Assembly (NCBI RefSeq): GCF_964031115.1
Contig: NZ_OZ035006.1
Location: forward strand, 1,675,605 to 1,739,604
From: Spiroplasma endosymbiont of Clivina fossor
GTDB lineage: Bacteria > Bacillota_I > Bacilli_A > Mycoplasmatales > Nriv7
DNA: 64,000 nucleotides
Direction of reading: 5' to 3'
The position numbers and the translations under genes were made by a program. The notes beneath the pieces are model-generated. The model was not told the origin of the DNA. It worked only from the letters and a program-made list of their open reading frames with translations, and made no database searches. Below are positions 1-10,125 of the stretch, piece by piece (position 1 is the stretch's first letter; the number at the start of each line of letters is the position of its first letter).

Positions 1-775
1 TAATGCTTTCTTCTTCTAAAGCCTTAATAACTTCTTTATGCTGTTTCATTGTTAAATTAAATAATTCAATAATAGACTTGGTACATAACCTTTAATTTTA
101 TCTACTATTTTGATAATATTATTTCCTAGGTGAAGTACAAATGTTAGATAAATACAAAGACGAAAACGAATTTTATAGTTTAATAGGCATAAAATATAAA
201 ACTTTCATGAAAATGGTAGAAATTTTAAAAGAAGGTGAAGCTAAACAAAAACAAATTGGTGGTAGACCAAATAAATTATCAATAGAGCAAAGATTACTTA
301 TGACTTTAGAATACTGAAAAGAATATAGTACATATCGTATTATTGCAAAAAAATATAATATTAGTCATGTTAGTTGTATTCGTAATATCTTTTGAGTTGA
401 AAATACTCTAATAAAAAATAGTCACTTTCATATACCTGGCAAAAAGATATTATTAGAAAATAAGGGTACTACTAATAATTTATTAGCAATTGATGCTACA
501 GAAATTCCAATTGAAAGAATTAAAAAAAACTAAAATTATTATTTTCTGGTAAGAAAAGGCAACATTCATTAAAATCGCAAATAATTATTGATTTATTTAA
601 CAATAAAATTATTTCAGTAGATTTTTGTTATGGCAGTACTCATGATTATAAGTTATTTTTAAAATCAAATACACTTATAAATCCAAAATTAGAATTAATT
701 GCCGATTCAGGATATCAAGGTTTGCAAAATGTTCATAAAAATACATTATTGCCAATTAAAAAGAGTAAAAATAAT

Positions 776-1921
776 TTTTAATTTTGTCGAAAACTCTTGA
801 TATTTATTGAATATACTTAATTTTAGGTATATTTTAATATGATAGAGGTGGATAATAATTATGGAAAAAATAATTCAAGAACTAGTAAATACTTTAACAG
901 ATGATCAATTTTTAGAATTTTATGAAAAAATCAAACAACAAGCAGAATTAATAAAAAAACAAAAACGTTTAAATGAAATTGATCAAAAATTTAGAGCGCA
1001 CGGTATTAAATGCCCTAAATGTGAATCTTACCATTGCGTTAAAAATGGACATAATTCAGAAGGAAAACAAAAATATTTATGTAAAAATTGTCGTGCAAGT
1101 TTTGACGCTTTTCGTAATCATTTTATTTATTGAAGTCATTTAAATTATGAACAATGAAATTTATTGATTCAAATTTCATTGCTGGGACAATCTAGTAAAA
1201 CAATTTCTCGTTTTATTAAAACTACATTAAAAACTGCTTGATATAATCGTCAAAAATTAATGAAATCAAAACAATTAGAAAATACCCAATTAAAATTTAA
1301 AAAATTATCTGGTAAAATCCAAATCGATGAAACATTCATTAAAGAAATCCATAAAGGAAATTTCAAATATAAAACTGATCCACGAAGAATTCACCTTGAC
1401 CCATTCGCAACTAATACTAAATGCTGTATTCAAATGGCAATTGATAATAATAACAATATTTATGTTAAATCCACAAACACCAAACGTTTACAAAAACAAT
1501 GAGTTATTGAAAATATGAACAAAGAATTAATTAACGAAAATTCAATTATTACTTCTGATATGCAAAAATTATATTTTTTAGTAGCAAAACAAACAAATTC
1601 TACTTTATGTGTAACTAAAACAACAATTAATCCTGAAGCTAGTTATCGTAACTTAAATAAAATCAGTAAATTACAATCTAGTCTTAAAGAAGCCTTAATT
1701 CATTATCATGGTTTAGGTTTTACTAATATTCAAAATTATTTAAATCTCTGAAAATGAAAATACCAACATAAGGGTTTAACTCCAAACCAACAAACAGCGG
1801 TATTATATTTTAATGTATAAAAAAAGTTAAAGTAAAAATAGTAATTTTACATAAAAGCCTTTTAAAATTATCAAGTTGATGATTTTTTTTATTTTATCAA
1901 GAGTTTTCGACAAAATTAAAA
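776..1921 (+). mobile_element. IS1595-like element, copy 1
   Basis: The ends are inverted repeats beginning TTTTAATTTTGTCGAAAACT at 776, with the inverse at 1921. An exact 8-bp duplication AAAATAAT flanks it (768-775 and 1922-1929), the duplication length known for IS1595. It lies inside the transposase of the outer IS5-type element. Other copies are at 19333-21807 and 30065-31209, with an end fragment near 24020-24128. Confidence 0.85.
861..1820 (+). CDS. IS1595-like transposase
   Basis: The 319-residue protein is read with UGA as Trp. After a helical N-terminus there is a zinc ribbon (CPKC at about residues 52-55, then CKNC near 75) and a DDE-type core with a QIDETF motif. This is the usual order for IS1595/ISXO2 transposases, with a zinc ribbon in front of the catalytic domain. 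An AGAGGTGG box precedes the start. The copy appears intact and differs from the other two by only a few residues. Confidence 0.8.
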
Positions 1922-2105
1922 AAAATAATCCTTTAAATCCAGATAAAAAGGAATATAATAGCTTTTTAAGTAAAGTTAGAATTGTCATTGAACATGTTTT
2001 TGCTAGATTAAAAAGATTTAAAATACTAGTTTATCGTTATCGCAATAAGATTAGAAGATTTGGATTACGATTTAACTTAATTTCAGGAATATAAATAAAA
2101 TATAA

Positions 2106-3429
2106 GGGCCTGTCCAAAATTCTGTGTCTCGATAATTCATTCTGAATTATACTTAAACGAAGGAGAACAGAAAATGACAAAAAAAAAAATAAAAAAAGAA
2201 CCTGATGCAATTGATAAAGTTGTTGATTATTTTTTAGAAAATATTGATAATCCACAAGATTTATTTAAAGGCAATACTATTTTTCAGGAATTTACCAAAA
2301 AATTAACTGAACGAATGTTAAATACGGAAATTAAAGATTATCTTGAAACTGATGAGAATCATAATAAAAGAAATGGCAACACACAAAAAACCATTATTAC
2401 TAAAAATGGTTCAATCGCAATTGATGTACCAAGAGATCGAAATAGTACTTTTGAACCAGTAATTATTCCGAAAAGACAAAGAAGATTTGATAACTTTGAT
2501 CAAAAAGTAATTTCTTTATATGCAAGAGGAATGACAATTTCTGATATCAAAGCACAATTGCAAGAATTCTATCACGGAGCAGAAATTTCAGAAAGTTTAA
2601 TTAGTCAAATAACTGATGATGTTATTGAAGAAGTTAAAATGTGACAAACTAAACCTTTAGAGAAGATTTATCCGATTGTTTATTTTGATTGTATTGTTGT
2701 TAAAGTAAAGCAAGATAAACGAATAATAAATAAAGCAGTTTATCTTGCCTTAGGAATTAATTTAGATGGTTTAAAAGATATTTTAGGAATGTGAATTAGC
2801 GAGAATGAGGGCGCCAAATTTTGACTTAATAATCTTACGGAAATGAAAAATCGTGGCTTACAAGATATTCTTGTTGCTTGTAGCGATAATTTAACTGGAA
2901 TGTCTGATGCAATAGAAGCTGTGTTCCCAAAAACACAGCACCAATTATGCATTGTTCATCAAATTCGTAATAGTTTAAAATTTGTCCCTTACAAAGATCG
3001 CAAACTTGTAGCTAATGATTTAAAATCAATTTATACAGCAATTAATGAAGAAATAGCGCTAGTTGCTTTAGATCATTTTTCTGAAAAATGAAATAAAAAG
3101 TATCCACAAATTACTAAATCATGAAAAAATAACTGAAATAATTTAATAATTTTTCTTGAATATCCTCAAGAATTTAGAAGGATTATTTACACAACTAATG
3201 CGATTGAATCTGTTAATAGTCAACTAAGAAAAGTCATTAAGAATAAAAAGATTTTTCCTAATGACGCATCAGTTTTTAAAATATTTTATTTAGCATTTCA
3301 AAATATGGTTAAGAAATGAACGATGCCAATTCAAAATTGGGGTAGTGCAATTTCACATTTAATGATAAAATTTGAGGACAGAGTGAATTTAAGTTAATTA
3401 CTTAAAGACACAGTTAATTGTACAGTCCC
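2106..3429 (+). mobile_element. IS256-like element, copy 1
   Basis: The 1324-bp element has imperfect inverted ends, GGGCCTGTCCAAAATTCTG on the left and its counterpart ending ACAGTCCC on the right. Flanks AAATATAA and ATATATAA match at 7 of 8 positions, consistent with an aged 8-bp duplication. It sits inside the outer IS5-type element, downstream of its transposase. Confidence 0.85.
2174..3397 (+). CDS. IS256-family (Mutator-type) transposase
   Basis: The 407-residue protein is complete when UGA is read as Trp. It has the Mutator/IS256 layout: a helical N-terminal region, [10 protein letters not shown] with the first catalytic Asp, [10 protein letters not shown] with the second, and [14 protein letters not shown] near the C-terminus with the Glu. 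An AAGGAG box lies before ATG 2174. Four nearly identical copies follow in the window (13679-14902, 19481-20701, 43826-45046, 53108-54328), so expansion is recent. Confidence 0.95.
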
Positions 3430-3594
3430 ATATATAATTTTGAATTAAACTAGTTATAGTTATGTACCAAGTCTAATATTATTTTTCAAGCGTTCAATCT
3501 CAATAGTAAATTTAGTTCTTAACATTTTAATAGCCTCCATTGGATTAAATCATTAATGTTTTTACACTTATCATACTAATTAATACACGATAAA

Positions 3595-6534
3595 TTAATT
3601 AGCAGAAGTAACTAAATTTTTTGCTTGTTCTAATCTAATAGCAACCATTTTAGTAACACCTTTACTTTGCATTGTTGTGCCATACAATGTATCACAGTTT
3701 TCCATTGTTCCTGGGCGATGCGTGATAACAATAAATTGTGTTTCAGTAGCAAATGACTTTAAATACTTAGCAAATCTTTCAACATTAGCAACATCTAATG
3801 GTGCTTCCACTTCATCAAGAATAACAATTGGTAAAGGGCGTGCCTTTAAAATTGCAAAAAGCACTGCTAAAGCTACTAGTGATTTCTCACCACCAGATAA
3901 TAAATTCAAGTTAGTAATAGTTTTTCCTGGTAAATTTACTAAAATATCAATTCCGGTTTCTAAAATATTATTAGGATCAGTATATACTAAACTAGCAGTG
4001 CCACCAGCAAAAAGAACTTTAAAAGTTTCTGGCAAAACCTTATTAATATCTTTAATAGTCGCATTAAAACGAGTTATCATAATTTCATCCATATCTTTAA
4101 TAGCATTAAGTAATTGTTTTTTACCATTATTTAATTCTTGTTCTTGCTCTTTTAAAAATTGATATCGTTCATTAATTGTTTCATATTCAGAAATAGCATC
4201 AATATTTACAGGTCCTAAATCTTGTAATTCTTGGCGTAATAAAATAATTTCTTCACGAACTTCTTTAATATCACCAATCGGGTCTTGACCATACTTTTCA
4301 TAACCATATTCATAAGTTAAACGATATTCTTGCGCTAATCTTTCTAAATTTTGTTGTAAACAATTATCAAGTGCTAACTTTTGATAGTTATATTCCTGTA
4401 ATAGTTTCTCTTGATTTTTATATTCAGTACGCATTTTCTTTATTTCTAAAGTTAATGAATATAATTGATTACTATAAGTTTCTCGTAAAGTTCTTTGTGT
4501 TTGTTGTTGCTCAGTAATTTTTAATTTTTCTAACTTTAAATTACTAATCTTATTTTCCAATATTACTCGTTCATCAAGTTGTTGATTAGAATCATTGCTA
4601 ACTGGCATTTTTTTCTTTGTTAAATGTTGATATTCTTGTTCAATTATTCTTTGTTTTTGTTCATTACTTTGTTTACTTTGTTGAAACTTACCTAAATGCA
4701 ATTGTTTTTGTTCTAATTCATTATTTAATGTTATTAGTTTCTCTTTAATACTTTGCCATTTTTGATAATAAGTTTGAACTAATTGTTCTAATTCACTAAT
4801 TTTAGTTTTTAAATTATTAACTTGTTCTTCATTATTAAATAAAAATGGCTTTACTCTTTTGTGACCACCACTAATACTGCCCCCAGGGCGAATAACATCA
4901 CCTTGTAAAGTAATAATATGATACTTCCGATAAGTCAAATGAGCAATTTCATTTGCTTGTGCTAAACTCTCAACAATAATTATTCTTCCTAACAAAAAAC
5001 GCATTACTGGTTCAAACTTAACATTAGTAGTTAATAATTCATAAGCAACACCAATAAAACCTTTTTGAGTTTTTAATAATGATAAATCCTCATTATTAAT
5101 CATTTGAATCCGTAAACTATTTAAAGGTAAAAATGTTGCAATTCCACCTTCATTAGCTTTTAAAAATTGAATTGCACGAATAGCATCACTATCCTTTTCA
5201 ACAACAATATGTTGCATACTGCTAGATAAGGCTTCTTGAATAGCTAATTGATAAATACTAGGAACATTAATTAATCGATCAATAGTATCAATAATTCCTG
5301 TTAAATGAAGTCGATTATTTAAAATTGTTTTAACACCCTGATAATAATAAGTATTATTACTTTGCAAATCAACTAAATAATCTTGTTTACTTTTTAATTC
5401 ATAAATTTCCTTATTTAAAAGATTATACTTTTTAACAGCAACTTCTAAATCTTCATTTAATAAAATTCTTTGTTTTTGAAAATCATCAATCATATTTTGT
5501 TGTTCAGTAATTAATTTAGTTTGTTGTAAAATTTCTTGATTAATATTATTAGCATCTTGTTCTAAATCTTGAACTTGATTATTACTATTAACTTGCTTTT
5601 CATTTTGTTGTGAGATTTTTTCATTTTGTAATAGTTCTAATTGATTAAGATGTTCATCTAATTGTTGTCCGAATTGTTGCATTTTATTATCAATAGTAAA
5701 AATATTTTCTTGCAACAAATTAATTTTATTATCATAATTAGTAATTTGAACACTTAAATCTTCAGTTTGAGAAGTATATCTTTTAATTTCTAATTGTAAA
5801 TCACGAATTCCCTCATACTGACTAGTAATATCTTTTACTAAAATAGCCACTTCAATAGTTGTCAATTGTTCTTTTTTAGTAACATATTCTTGTGCTTTTT
5901 TAGCTTGACGACGCAAATAATTAATATTTCTTTCCATCTCAATAATGATGTCATTAATGCGAACTAAATTTTCTTCAGTTTTTTCTAATTTCCGAACTGA
6001 CTCTAATTTGCGTTTTTTATACTTAGAAACATTAGCTGCTTCTTCAAATAATAATCTTCTTTCTTCTGGTTTAACTTGTGAAAAATTGGCGACATTACCT
6101 TGATTAATAATAGCTAATGAACCTTTACTTAAACCAGTACCTAATACTAATTCTTGAACATCCTTTAATCTGCTACGACTTTTATTAATTGAATATTCAT
6201 TCTCATTATTATCACGATAAACTCTTCTAGTTATTTCTACTTCATCAAAGTCAATAGGAAAAATGCGTTTTTTATTATTAAAAATTAATTTAACTTCCGC
6301 CATATTTAACTGTGAATATTCACTACTACCTTGAAAAATAATATCTTGAATATTATCACCCCGTAATGATTTAATTGATTGTTCGCCCAGTACTCAACGA
6401 ATAGCATCATTAATATTAGACTTACCAGAACCATTAGGTCCCACAACACCAATAATACCGTGTTCAAAAACTATTTTTGTTGGCTTAGCAAACGATTTGA
6501 ATCCATACGCTTCTAATCTTTTTAAAAACACCAT
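3595..6534 (-). CDS. smc: Chromosome segregation SMC ATPase
   Basis: The 979-residue protein starts at ATG 6534 behind a GAGG box and reads one UGA-Trp codon (IRWVLGEQ). The N-terminal head holds Walker [10 protein letters not shown] at about residues 32-40. Two long Gln/Glu/Lys-rich coiled coils flank a hinge at roughly 390-550. The C-terminal head has the ABC signature LSGGEKS near 879 and Walker B with the DE pair near 907. SMC dimers with ScpA/ScpB organise and segregate the nucleoid. At 979 residues it is a little shorter than the usual 1150-1200, as seen in mollicutes. A TATAAT box lies at 6557-6562. The intact gene is host core in the midst of mobile DNA. Confidence 0.97.
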
Positions 6535-6583
6535 ATTTATCTACCTCACAAATTTTATTATAACAATATATTTTAACTATGTA

Positions 6584-6922
6584 TTATGTATTAGTAATAC
6601 TTCTAATTTTATTGCGATATATTAATGATAGTCAACAAATACTAAAAGATACTGTAAATAAAATAACTAATATTAATAAAACCAACGGATAGTATCAATC
6701 TGCAATATATACAGGAAATAAAACTTTAGTTTCACTATAAATAATATCAGTTAATAATTTAATAATTGGTCTTGCTAAAGGAATGATATTATTCAAGTAA
6801 TTAACATAATAGGCATAAAAATTAATATAAAGCGACTAGCTAATCATTTATAATGATACCCAATAACATTTAAAATTGTAACAAATCGCAAATTATCATT
6901 AATAGTAATATTACTAGTTACA
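6584..6922 (-). pseudogene. Decayed membrane-protein gene upstream of smc
   Basis: On the minus strand an open piece (RPVTSNITINDNLRFVTILN, then WLASRFILIF) runs to about 6815. A one-base shift then leads to a second piece, NNIIPLARPIIKLL followed by LFPVYIADWYYP and a strongly hydrophobic stretch, ending at TAA 6584-6586. The 5' part is missing because prophage A begins at 6923. It looks like the tail of a multi-pass membrane protein. The family is not recognised. Confidence 0.4.
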
Positions 6923-6968
6923 GGACGCATAAAGTTTTGTTAGGTGGGAAAAGATTTGAATAAGTATT

Positions 6969-7003
6969 AAGACAGTCAGCAATGATTGTCTTTTTATTTT
7001 ATA
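6969..7003 (+). terminator. Hairpin terminator at prophage A left end
   Basis: GACAGTCA and TGATTGTC form an 8-bp stem with one wobble around a GCAA loop, followed by a T-rich run. The same hairpin occurs in prophages B and C. Confidence 0.7.
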
Positions 7004-7369
7004 AGATGTTAAAAATTTGTTCTTTGAAAATTAAATACAAGTGAATTAATAATGTTGGTATGTATTAAAGCACGATAAATTGTGGGTGGTCGCCATAACC
7101 AAAAGAAGTTTACCAGTTAATAGATAACATCCTATTAACTATAGCAATTTGTTTCGTTTTGCAATAAAAAAATGAATGGGTGGATTTCCTAAAAATATAC
7201 ACGCTATTAAATTAGTTCCAAGGGTAGGATGCGGATGTTAAAGTGTAAAAATTTCTATATAGGGGTATGCTAAGTTTAAAATTATTAAAATCTTTATCTA
7301 ATTAAAAAACAAAATTCAGTAACAAAGTTTGTTAAACACTTAAATCTGCGATATATAAGTGTTTAAAAA

Positions 7370-7420
7370 ACTAAGTTAACTAACAACTTAGTTAATATAA
7401 CTTAGTTTATTTATAAGAGA
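7370..7420 (+). promoter_or_regulatory. Iterated AACTTAGTT operator-like repeats
   Basis: Between the conserved stem and the first gene lie AACTAAGTT, AACTTAGTT and AACTTAGTTT within about 45 bases; the first two form an inverted repeat. The same motif recurs in front of the homologous gene in B, C and, in an otherwise different leader, prophage F (27020-27075). Repeated motifs at a phage early gene suggest a regulator-binding site; the regulator is unknown. Confidence 0.5.
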
Positions 7421-7431
7421 GGTAATTTATT

Positions 7432-7758
7432 ATGAAAAACATTGAAAACATTTTCTTAAATACTAAGAAATATCTCTTAAAAGAAACACAAAACGCAATG
7501 CTTATTAAAGCCCCAAAAATTCCGTGATTTAGTGAACAAATCGGTATTTGGTTTCCAAAGCGATTTGTTTATAAAGGAAAATATGAAAATTCAATTTGCA
7601 TCGGAATAATAAAAGATAGTAAATATCAAGTAATTTCAATTAATCAACAAGAGCAAGAAACCAAGTTAATTAAAGGCCAAGAATTATTAGGCTTCTTCAT
7701 TGCCGAAAAAGAAAACAACAAAAAAGATATAAATTATAACTATTTTAAAGGAGTTTAA
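7432..7758 (+). CDS. Plectrovirus conserved 108-residue protein (prophage A, first gene)
   Basis: The protein begins MKNIENIFLNTKKYLLKE and includes FPKRFVYKGKYENSICIGII. No membrane segment or signal peptide is seen. It starts at ATG 7432 with a GAGAGG box. Homologues open the corresponding gene run in B (51005-51331), C (61146-61472) and F (26671-27003). Its soluble, mixed-charge nature and first position would suit a DNA-binding or regulatory role, but I do not recognise a characterised domain. Confidence 0.8.
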
Positions 7759-7760
7759 AA

Positions 7761-7982
7761 ATGAATATTGCGATTGGAATAATATTTATTATCATTTGCA
7801 TAATGCTATTGGCATATTTTGCTTATAAAATTTATGCCAAAATAAAAATGCGAATTAAATATAAAAATGCCATTAAAAGTAATACTGGTAATTTTACAAA
7901 AGACGAAAAAGTATTTATTGCTCGCTTTGAAGAATGAGTTAAAGCTCCTAATTCAAAAAACAATAACGCGGATAAAAAATAA
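7761..7982 (+). CDS. Phage single-span membrane protein, 73 residues (A)
   Basis: It begins MNIAIGIIFIIICIMLLAYF: one N-terminal membrane helix, then a basic cytoplasmic tail with FTKDEKVFIARFEEW. GGAG overlaps the stop of the previous gene. Its TAATG stop overlaps the next start, which points to translational coupling. Similar proteins occur in B, C, D (35322-35546) and F (26023-26235). Size and layout fit a minor virion or assembly protein. Confidence 0.8.
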
Positions 7983-8143
7983 TGTTTTGAAAAATTATCA
8001 TGGAATTCTTAGAACTGTTTGTTCCGATAGAAAAAATGCCTGCACAAGTTGCGTTTATTGCCGGATTAATTATTATCATTACTTTTCTTTTCGCCTTAAT
8101 TTCAATTATGTATTTACCAATAAAAATGATTTTTGGGAGATAA
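7982..8143 (+). CDS. Phage small membrane protein, 53 residues (A)
   Basis: It begins MFWKIIMEFLELFVPIEKMP and ends with one hydrophobic helix. The start overlaps the preceding stop (TAATG), and one UGA-Trp codon is used. The motif P.Q.....AGLIIIITFLFALI is conserved in B and C, and looser versions exist in D and F. It is probably a minor virion or assembly protein of the inner membrane. Confidence 0.75.
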
Positions 8144-8146
8144 AAA

Positions 8147-8377
8147 ATGACAATAAACTTAAAAGAATTTAATTGAGAACAAATTAAACAAACTTTCTGA
8201 GATTTATTTATTCAAATTACAACTATTCCAGCTCATATTACTGGTGGTAAAGAAATTAATTTAACTGAAGAGCCACTTTGACTTTTAATAGCAAACATTG
8301 CTTTTTGATTCTTGACAGCAGTTATGGTGTGATTTATTCTAATGCTACTTTGAAAAACCATATCAGTATTTAGATAG
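8147..8377 (+). CDS. Phage membrane protein, 76 residues (A)
   Basis: It reads MTINLKEFNWEQIKQTFWDL with a C-terminal membrane helix rich in Trp. Six of its Trp are UGA codons, which explains why it looks broken under the standard code. Homologues occur at the same place in B, C, D and F. It has the dimensions of a filamentous-phage minor coat protein; the exact role is not known. Confidence 0.8.
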
Positions 8378-8409
8378 AAGCAAAAGTAATGTCGCGAAGC
8401 TAAATTGTG

Positions 8410-8523
8410 ATGCATTCACAAAGAAATTCAAAATTAATTAGGAAAAAACACAATCGTGTTAAGGTTAATCGTGGTTTTAACAAATTTAAGAAAAACTTTG
8501 AATATAAATGATGAATGTTTTAA
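8410..8523 (+). CDS. Phage basic peptide, 37 residues (A)
   Basis: It reads MHSQRNSKLIRKKHNRVKVN and ends KWWMF with UGA-Trp codons. It is very rich in Lys, Arg and Asn, with no hydrophobic segment. The same ORF is kept intact in B (50240-50353) and C (60381-60494) with conservative changes, which supports it being real. D and F lack it. Position directly before the coat gene and the charge suggest DNA binding in the virion (inference). Confidence 0.65.
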
Positions 8524-8542
8524 AAAGAAAGGGGGTGATTAT

Positions 8543-8788
8543 ATGTTTGGAATTTTCTTGGCCGATGCACCAGCAACAGTAGAAAAAATAACAGCTAGTG
8601 ACGCGATGACTAAATTGTGAAATGCAATTATAACAGCGTTTACTAAAATGTGAGAAATTATTGCTGTTAATATGCCACAAGTCGGTAACTTCTTTGCTGA
8701 CTACTGAATATTCATTTTTCCATTTATTTTGGCAATATTCTTTATTTGCTTTAAAATGTTTGAAAAATTACTTGGAGCTGTACGCTAA
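8543..8788 (+). CDS. Major coat protein candidate (A)
   Basis: The 81-residue protein has a short N-terminal stretch MFGIFLADAPATVEK, an amphipathic helix, a membrane helix (FIFPFILAIFFICF) and a basic C-terminus (KMFEKLLGAVR). This is the typical layout of inovirus coat proteins. The Shine-Dalgarno AAAGGGGGTGAT is the strongest in the operon, as expected for the most abundant virion protein. Equivalent genes with the same strong box occur in B, C, D and F. A cleaved leader is possible at ADA. Confidence 0.85.
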
Positions 8789-8812
8789 CAAAAAAATAAA
8801 GTGAGGTGCAAG

Positions 8813-9799
8813 ATGAAATTTTGCAAATGAATAATAGAAAAAAATAACCATTTTATTGAATTAAATCGCACCTCATTTTTAATTTTATGACATTGCGGAG
8901 CAATTTGATATATTTACAACGGTTATTTTAAAAACATTGTGAGCTATTTATTTTTAGCGGGTTGTATTTTAATTTTCCTTTTTAAAATTGGTAATTTAAC
9001 ACAAATTAACAAAGTTATTAATTTCTTAAAAAATTCACCATTAAATATTGTGATAGGTTCATTGGGAACTGGAAAAACCGCTTTTCTAGTATACGCATCA
9101 AAATTACTAAAAAAGAAGAAATATCACATCGCCTCAACCTTTCCATTACTAGAAACTCAAAAATTAAGTTTAGGACATATGGGATTATTAGACTTTGATT
9201 ATCCGGTATTGCCAGACAAAACCTTACTTTTGTGAGATGAAACCAATTTATTTTTAGAAGGAACTGATTGAGAAAAAAATAATACCAAAAATGAAGAAAC
9301 CGGTATTCAAGAATATTTCGCTCTGGCACGGCATTTCGGTCATATTGTGCTTGCTAGCGGTCAAAGAGATAAACATATTTGAGTTAAAGTTCGTGATATT
9401 GCCAATAATGTGATTGTGGGCATTCGTAAAAAACCCGTTAATATTTTTCGACCCTACTTAAAAGTCATCTATGGCACCTTTACTAGCATTGAAGAATATG
9501 AACGCTGACGAAACACCTTAATTGATGCTAAAAATAGTAAAAAGGGTCGTCGCATTAAATACCGGGATATTCCTGAACTTGATATTTATTTTTTTAAACT
9601 AAAAATTCCCCTACCAATACTTAATACTTACAATTCTTTTTACCTAGCATTTTTAAGAGATTACTTAAATTCAAAAGTAAATCCTGATTATGAAGATAAA
9701 TACTATACTGATACGGCAATTGATTTAGAAGACTTAGAATACTTAAAAATGGATAAATTTAGCAAATTTTTAAGAAAAATGAAAGAAAAGGAACAATAA
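8813..9799 (+). CDS. Zot-like assembly ATPase (A)
   Basis: The 328-residue protein has two hydrophobic segments near residues 20-60, then a P-loop domain with Walker A GSLGTGKT at about 82-89 and Walker B TLLLWDE at about 137-143. Inovirus Zot/gpI proteins are inner-membrane ATPases that extrude the phage. The AGGTG box and coupling to the coat gene fit. In this family the ATPase usually precedes the membrane span; here the hydrophobic region is N-terminal. Four further copies, complete or partial, are in the window. Confidence 0.9.
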
Positions 9800-9802
9800 A
9801 AA

Positions 9803-10123
9803 ATGGAAAATCTCGCAAAAATGGCCGACTTTCTTGCCCAAATGCTTTATAAAGTTTTTGATTTAATTTGAAGTCTTGAAGTGCCGGGAACAAAAATTCA
9901 ACTAATATTTCCCTTATTCTTAACGCTTGCTGTAGAATTTCTTATGGCAATTATTCTTGGTTTTGGCAGTCAACAAGTTAATTTAGAAAAGCAACGCCAA
10001 TATGCCGTTAAAAATAGTGGTCGTTTAAGTGCGTGAGGAAAAGTTAAAAAACAAATAAAACCAATAAATCCAAATAAAATTAATTGAAAACAAAGAAATA
10101 AAAAAATAAAACAAGGTAACTAA
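9803..10123 (+). CDS. Phage membrane protein, 106 residues (A)
   Basis: It begins MENLAKMADFLAQMLYKVFD. An amphipathic N-terminus is followed by one or two membrane helices (IQLIFPLFLTLAVEFLMAII) and a long basic tail. Homologues: B 48685-48960 (91 residues, shorter tail), C 58781-59101, D 33350-33583, E 63611-63937. The core is conserved and the tail is not. It is probably an assembly or minor virion protein. Confidence 0.8.
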
Positions 10124-10125
10124 CG

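Larger units (their letters stand above)
141..2094 (+). pseudogene. IS5/ISL2-type transposase, interrupted by an IS1595-like element
   Basis: Frame 1 starts at ATG 141 after an AGGTGA box and reads to TAA at 531-533. A run of eight A just before that stop lets a -1 shift enter the second frame, which carries the rest of the DDE domain (GKKRQHSLKSQ, then LIADSGYQG). This two-frame layout is usual for the family. The second frame is cut at 775 by the inserted element and resumes at 1922 with NPLNPDKKEYNSF and the C-terminal E-helix region (EHVFARLKRFK). The gene cannot now make an intact transposase. Confidence 0.85.
74..3474 (+). mobile_element. IS5-family (ISL2-type) element, outer member of a three-IS nest
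   Basis: Inverted ends begin AGACTTGGTACATAAC at 74 and end GTTATGTACCAAGTCT at 3474. They are flanked by a 3-bp AAT duplication, the ANT-type target expected of the ISL2 group. The element is interrupted by an IS1595-like element (776-1921) within its transposase and by an IS256-like element (2106-3429) in its 3' noncoding part. It is a different subtype from the six small IS5-type copies elsewhere in the window, though the architecture is related. Confidence 0.85.
1..3525 (-). pseudogene. phoU: phoU-like phosphate regulator, N-terminal part, split by a nested IS insertion
   Basis: Two pieces join into one frame once the IS block at 74-3474 and one copy of its 3-bp target duplication AAT (71-73, 3475-3477) are removed. 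The pieces are 3525-3475 and 73-1 on the minus strand. The start at 3525 has a GGAGG box 7 bases upstream. The joined protein begins MLRTKFTIEIERLKNNIIEL and continues through KQHKEVIKALEEE, which looks like the first helices of PhoU, the phosphate-uptake regulator. The remainder lies outside the window. It follows smc by about 70 bases on the same strand. The family call rests on about 45 residues only, but the disruption itself is clear. Confidence 0.55.
6923..7431 (+). other. Conserved prophage noncoding region with hairpins (candidate origin/packaging/leader)
   Basis: No gene is seen in these 509 bases, yet the stretch is nearly invariant in prophages A, B (51332-51840) and C (61473-61981). 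It holds a terminator hairpin (6969-7000), a boxA-like TGTTCTTTGAAAA near 7018, a 9-bp stem AGTTAATAG/CTATTAACT near 7116-7142, a stem AAACACTTA/TAAGTGTTT near 7334-7365, and repeated AACTTAGTT / AACTAAGTT motifs before the first gene. Filamentous phages carry replication origins and packaging signals in such regions. Which of these applies is inference. Confidence 0.65.

Noticed and set aside
3677-4162. 161-codon plus-strand ORF within smc
   Set aside because: It is the reverse shadow of the conserved SMC head; composition and position give no independent support.
7070-7260. tRNA or tmRNA in the conserved phage noncoding region
   Set aside because: The stems do not form a cloverleaf, and no T-loop motif GTTCRANNC is present.
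7867-8172. 101-codon ORF overlapping the 73- and 53-residue phage genes
   Set aside because: It is an out-of-frame reading; the real genes have ribosome-binding sites and conserved membrane segments in D and F, where this frame is not kept.
8543-8788. Coat gene read as broken because of in-frame TGA codons
   Set aside because: TGA is Trp in Spiroplasma; read so, all coat, Zot-like and IS256 genes are continuous.
9018-9329. Minus-strand ORF opposite the Zot-like gene (also opposite the B and C copies)
   Set aside because: It mirrors conserved codons of the ATPase domain, and its repeat in B and C only reflects conservation of the real gene.
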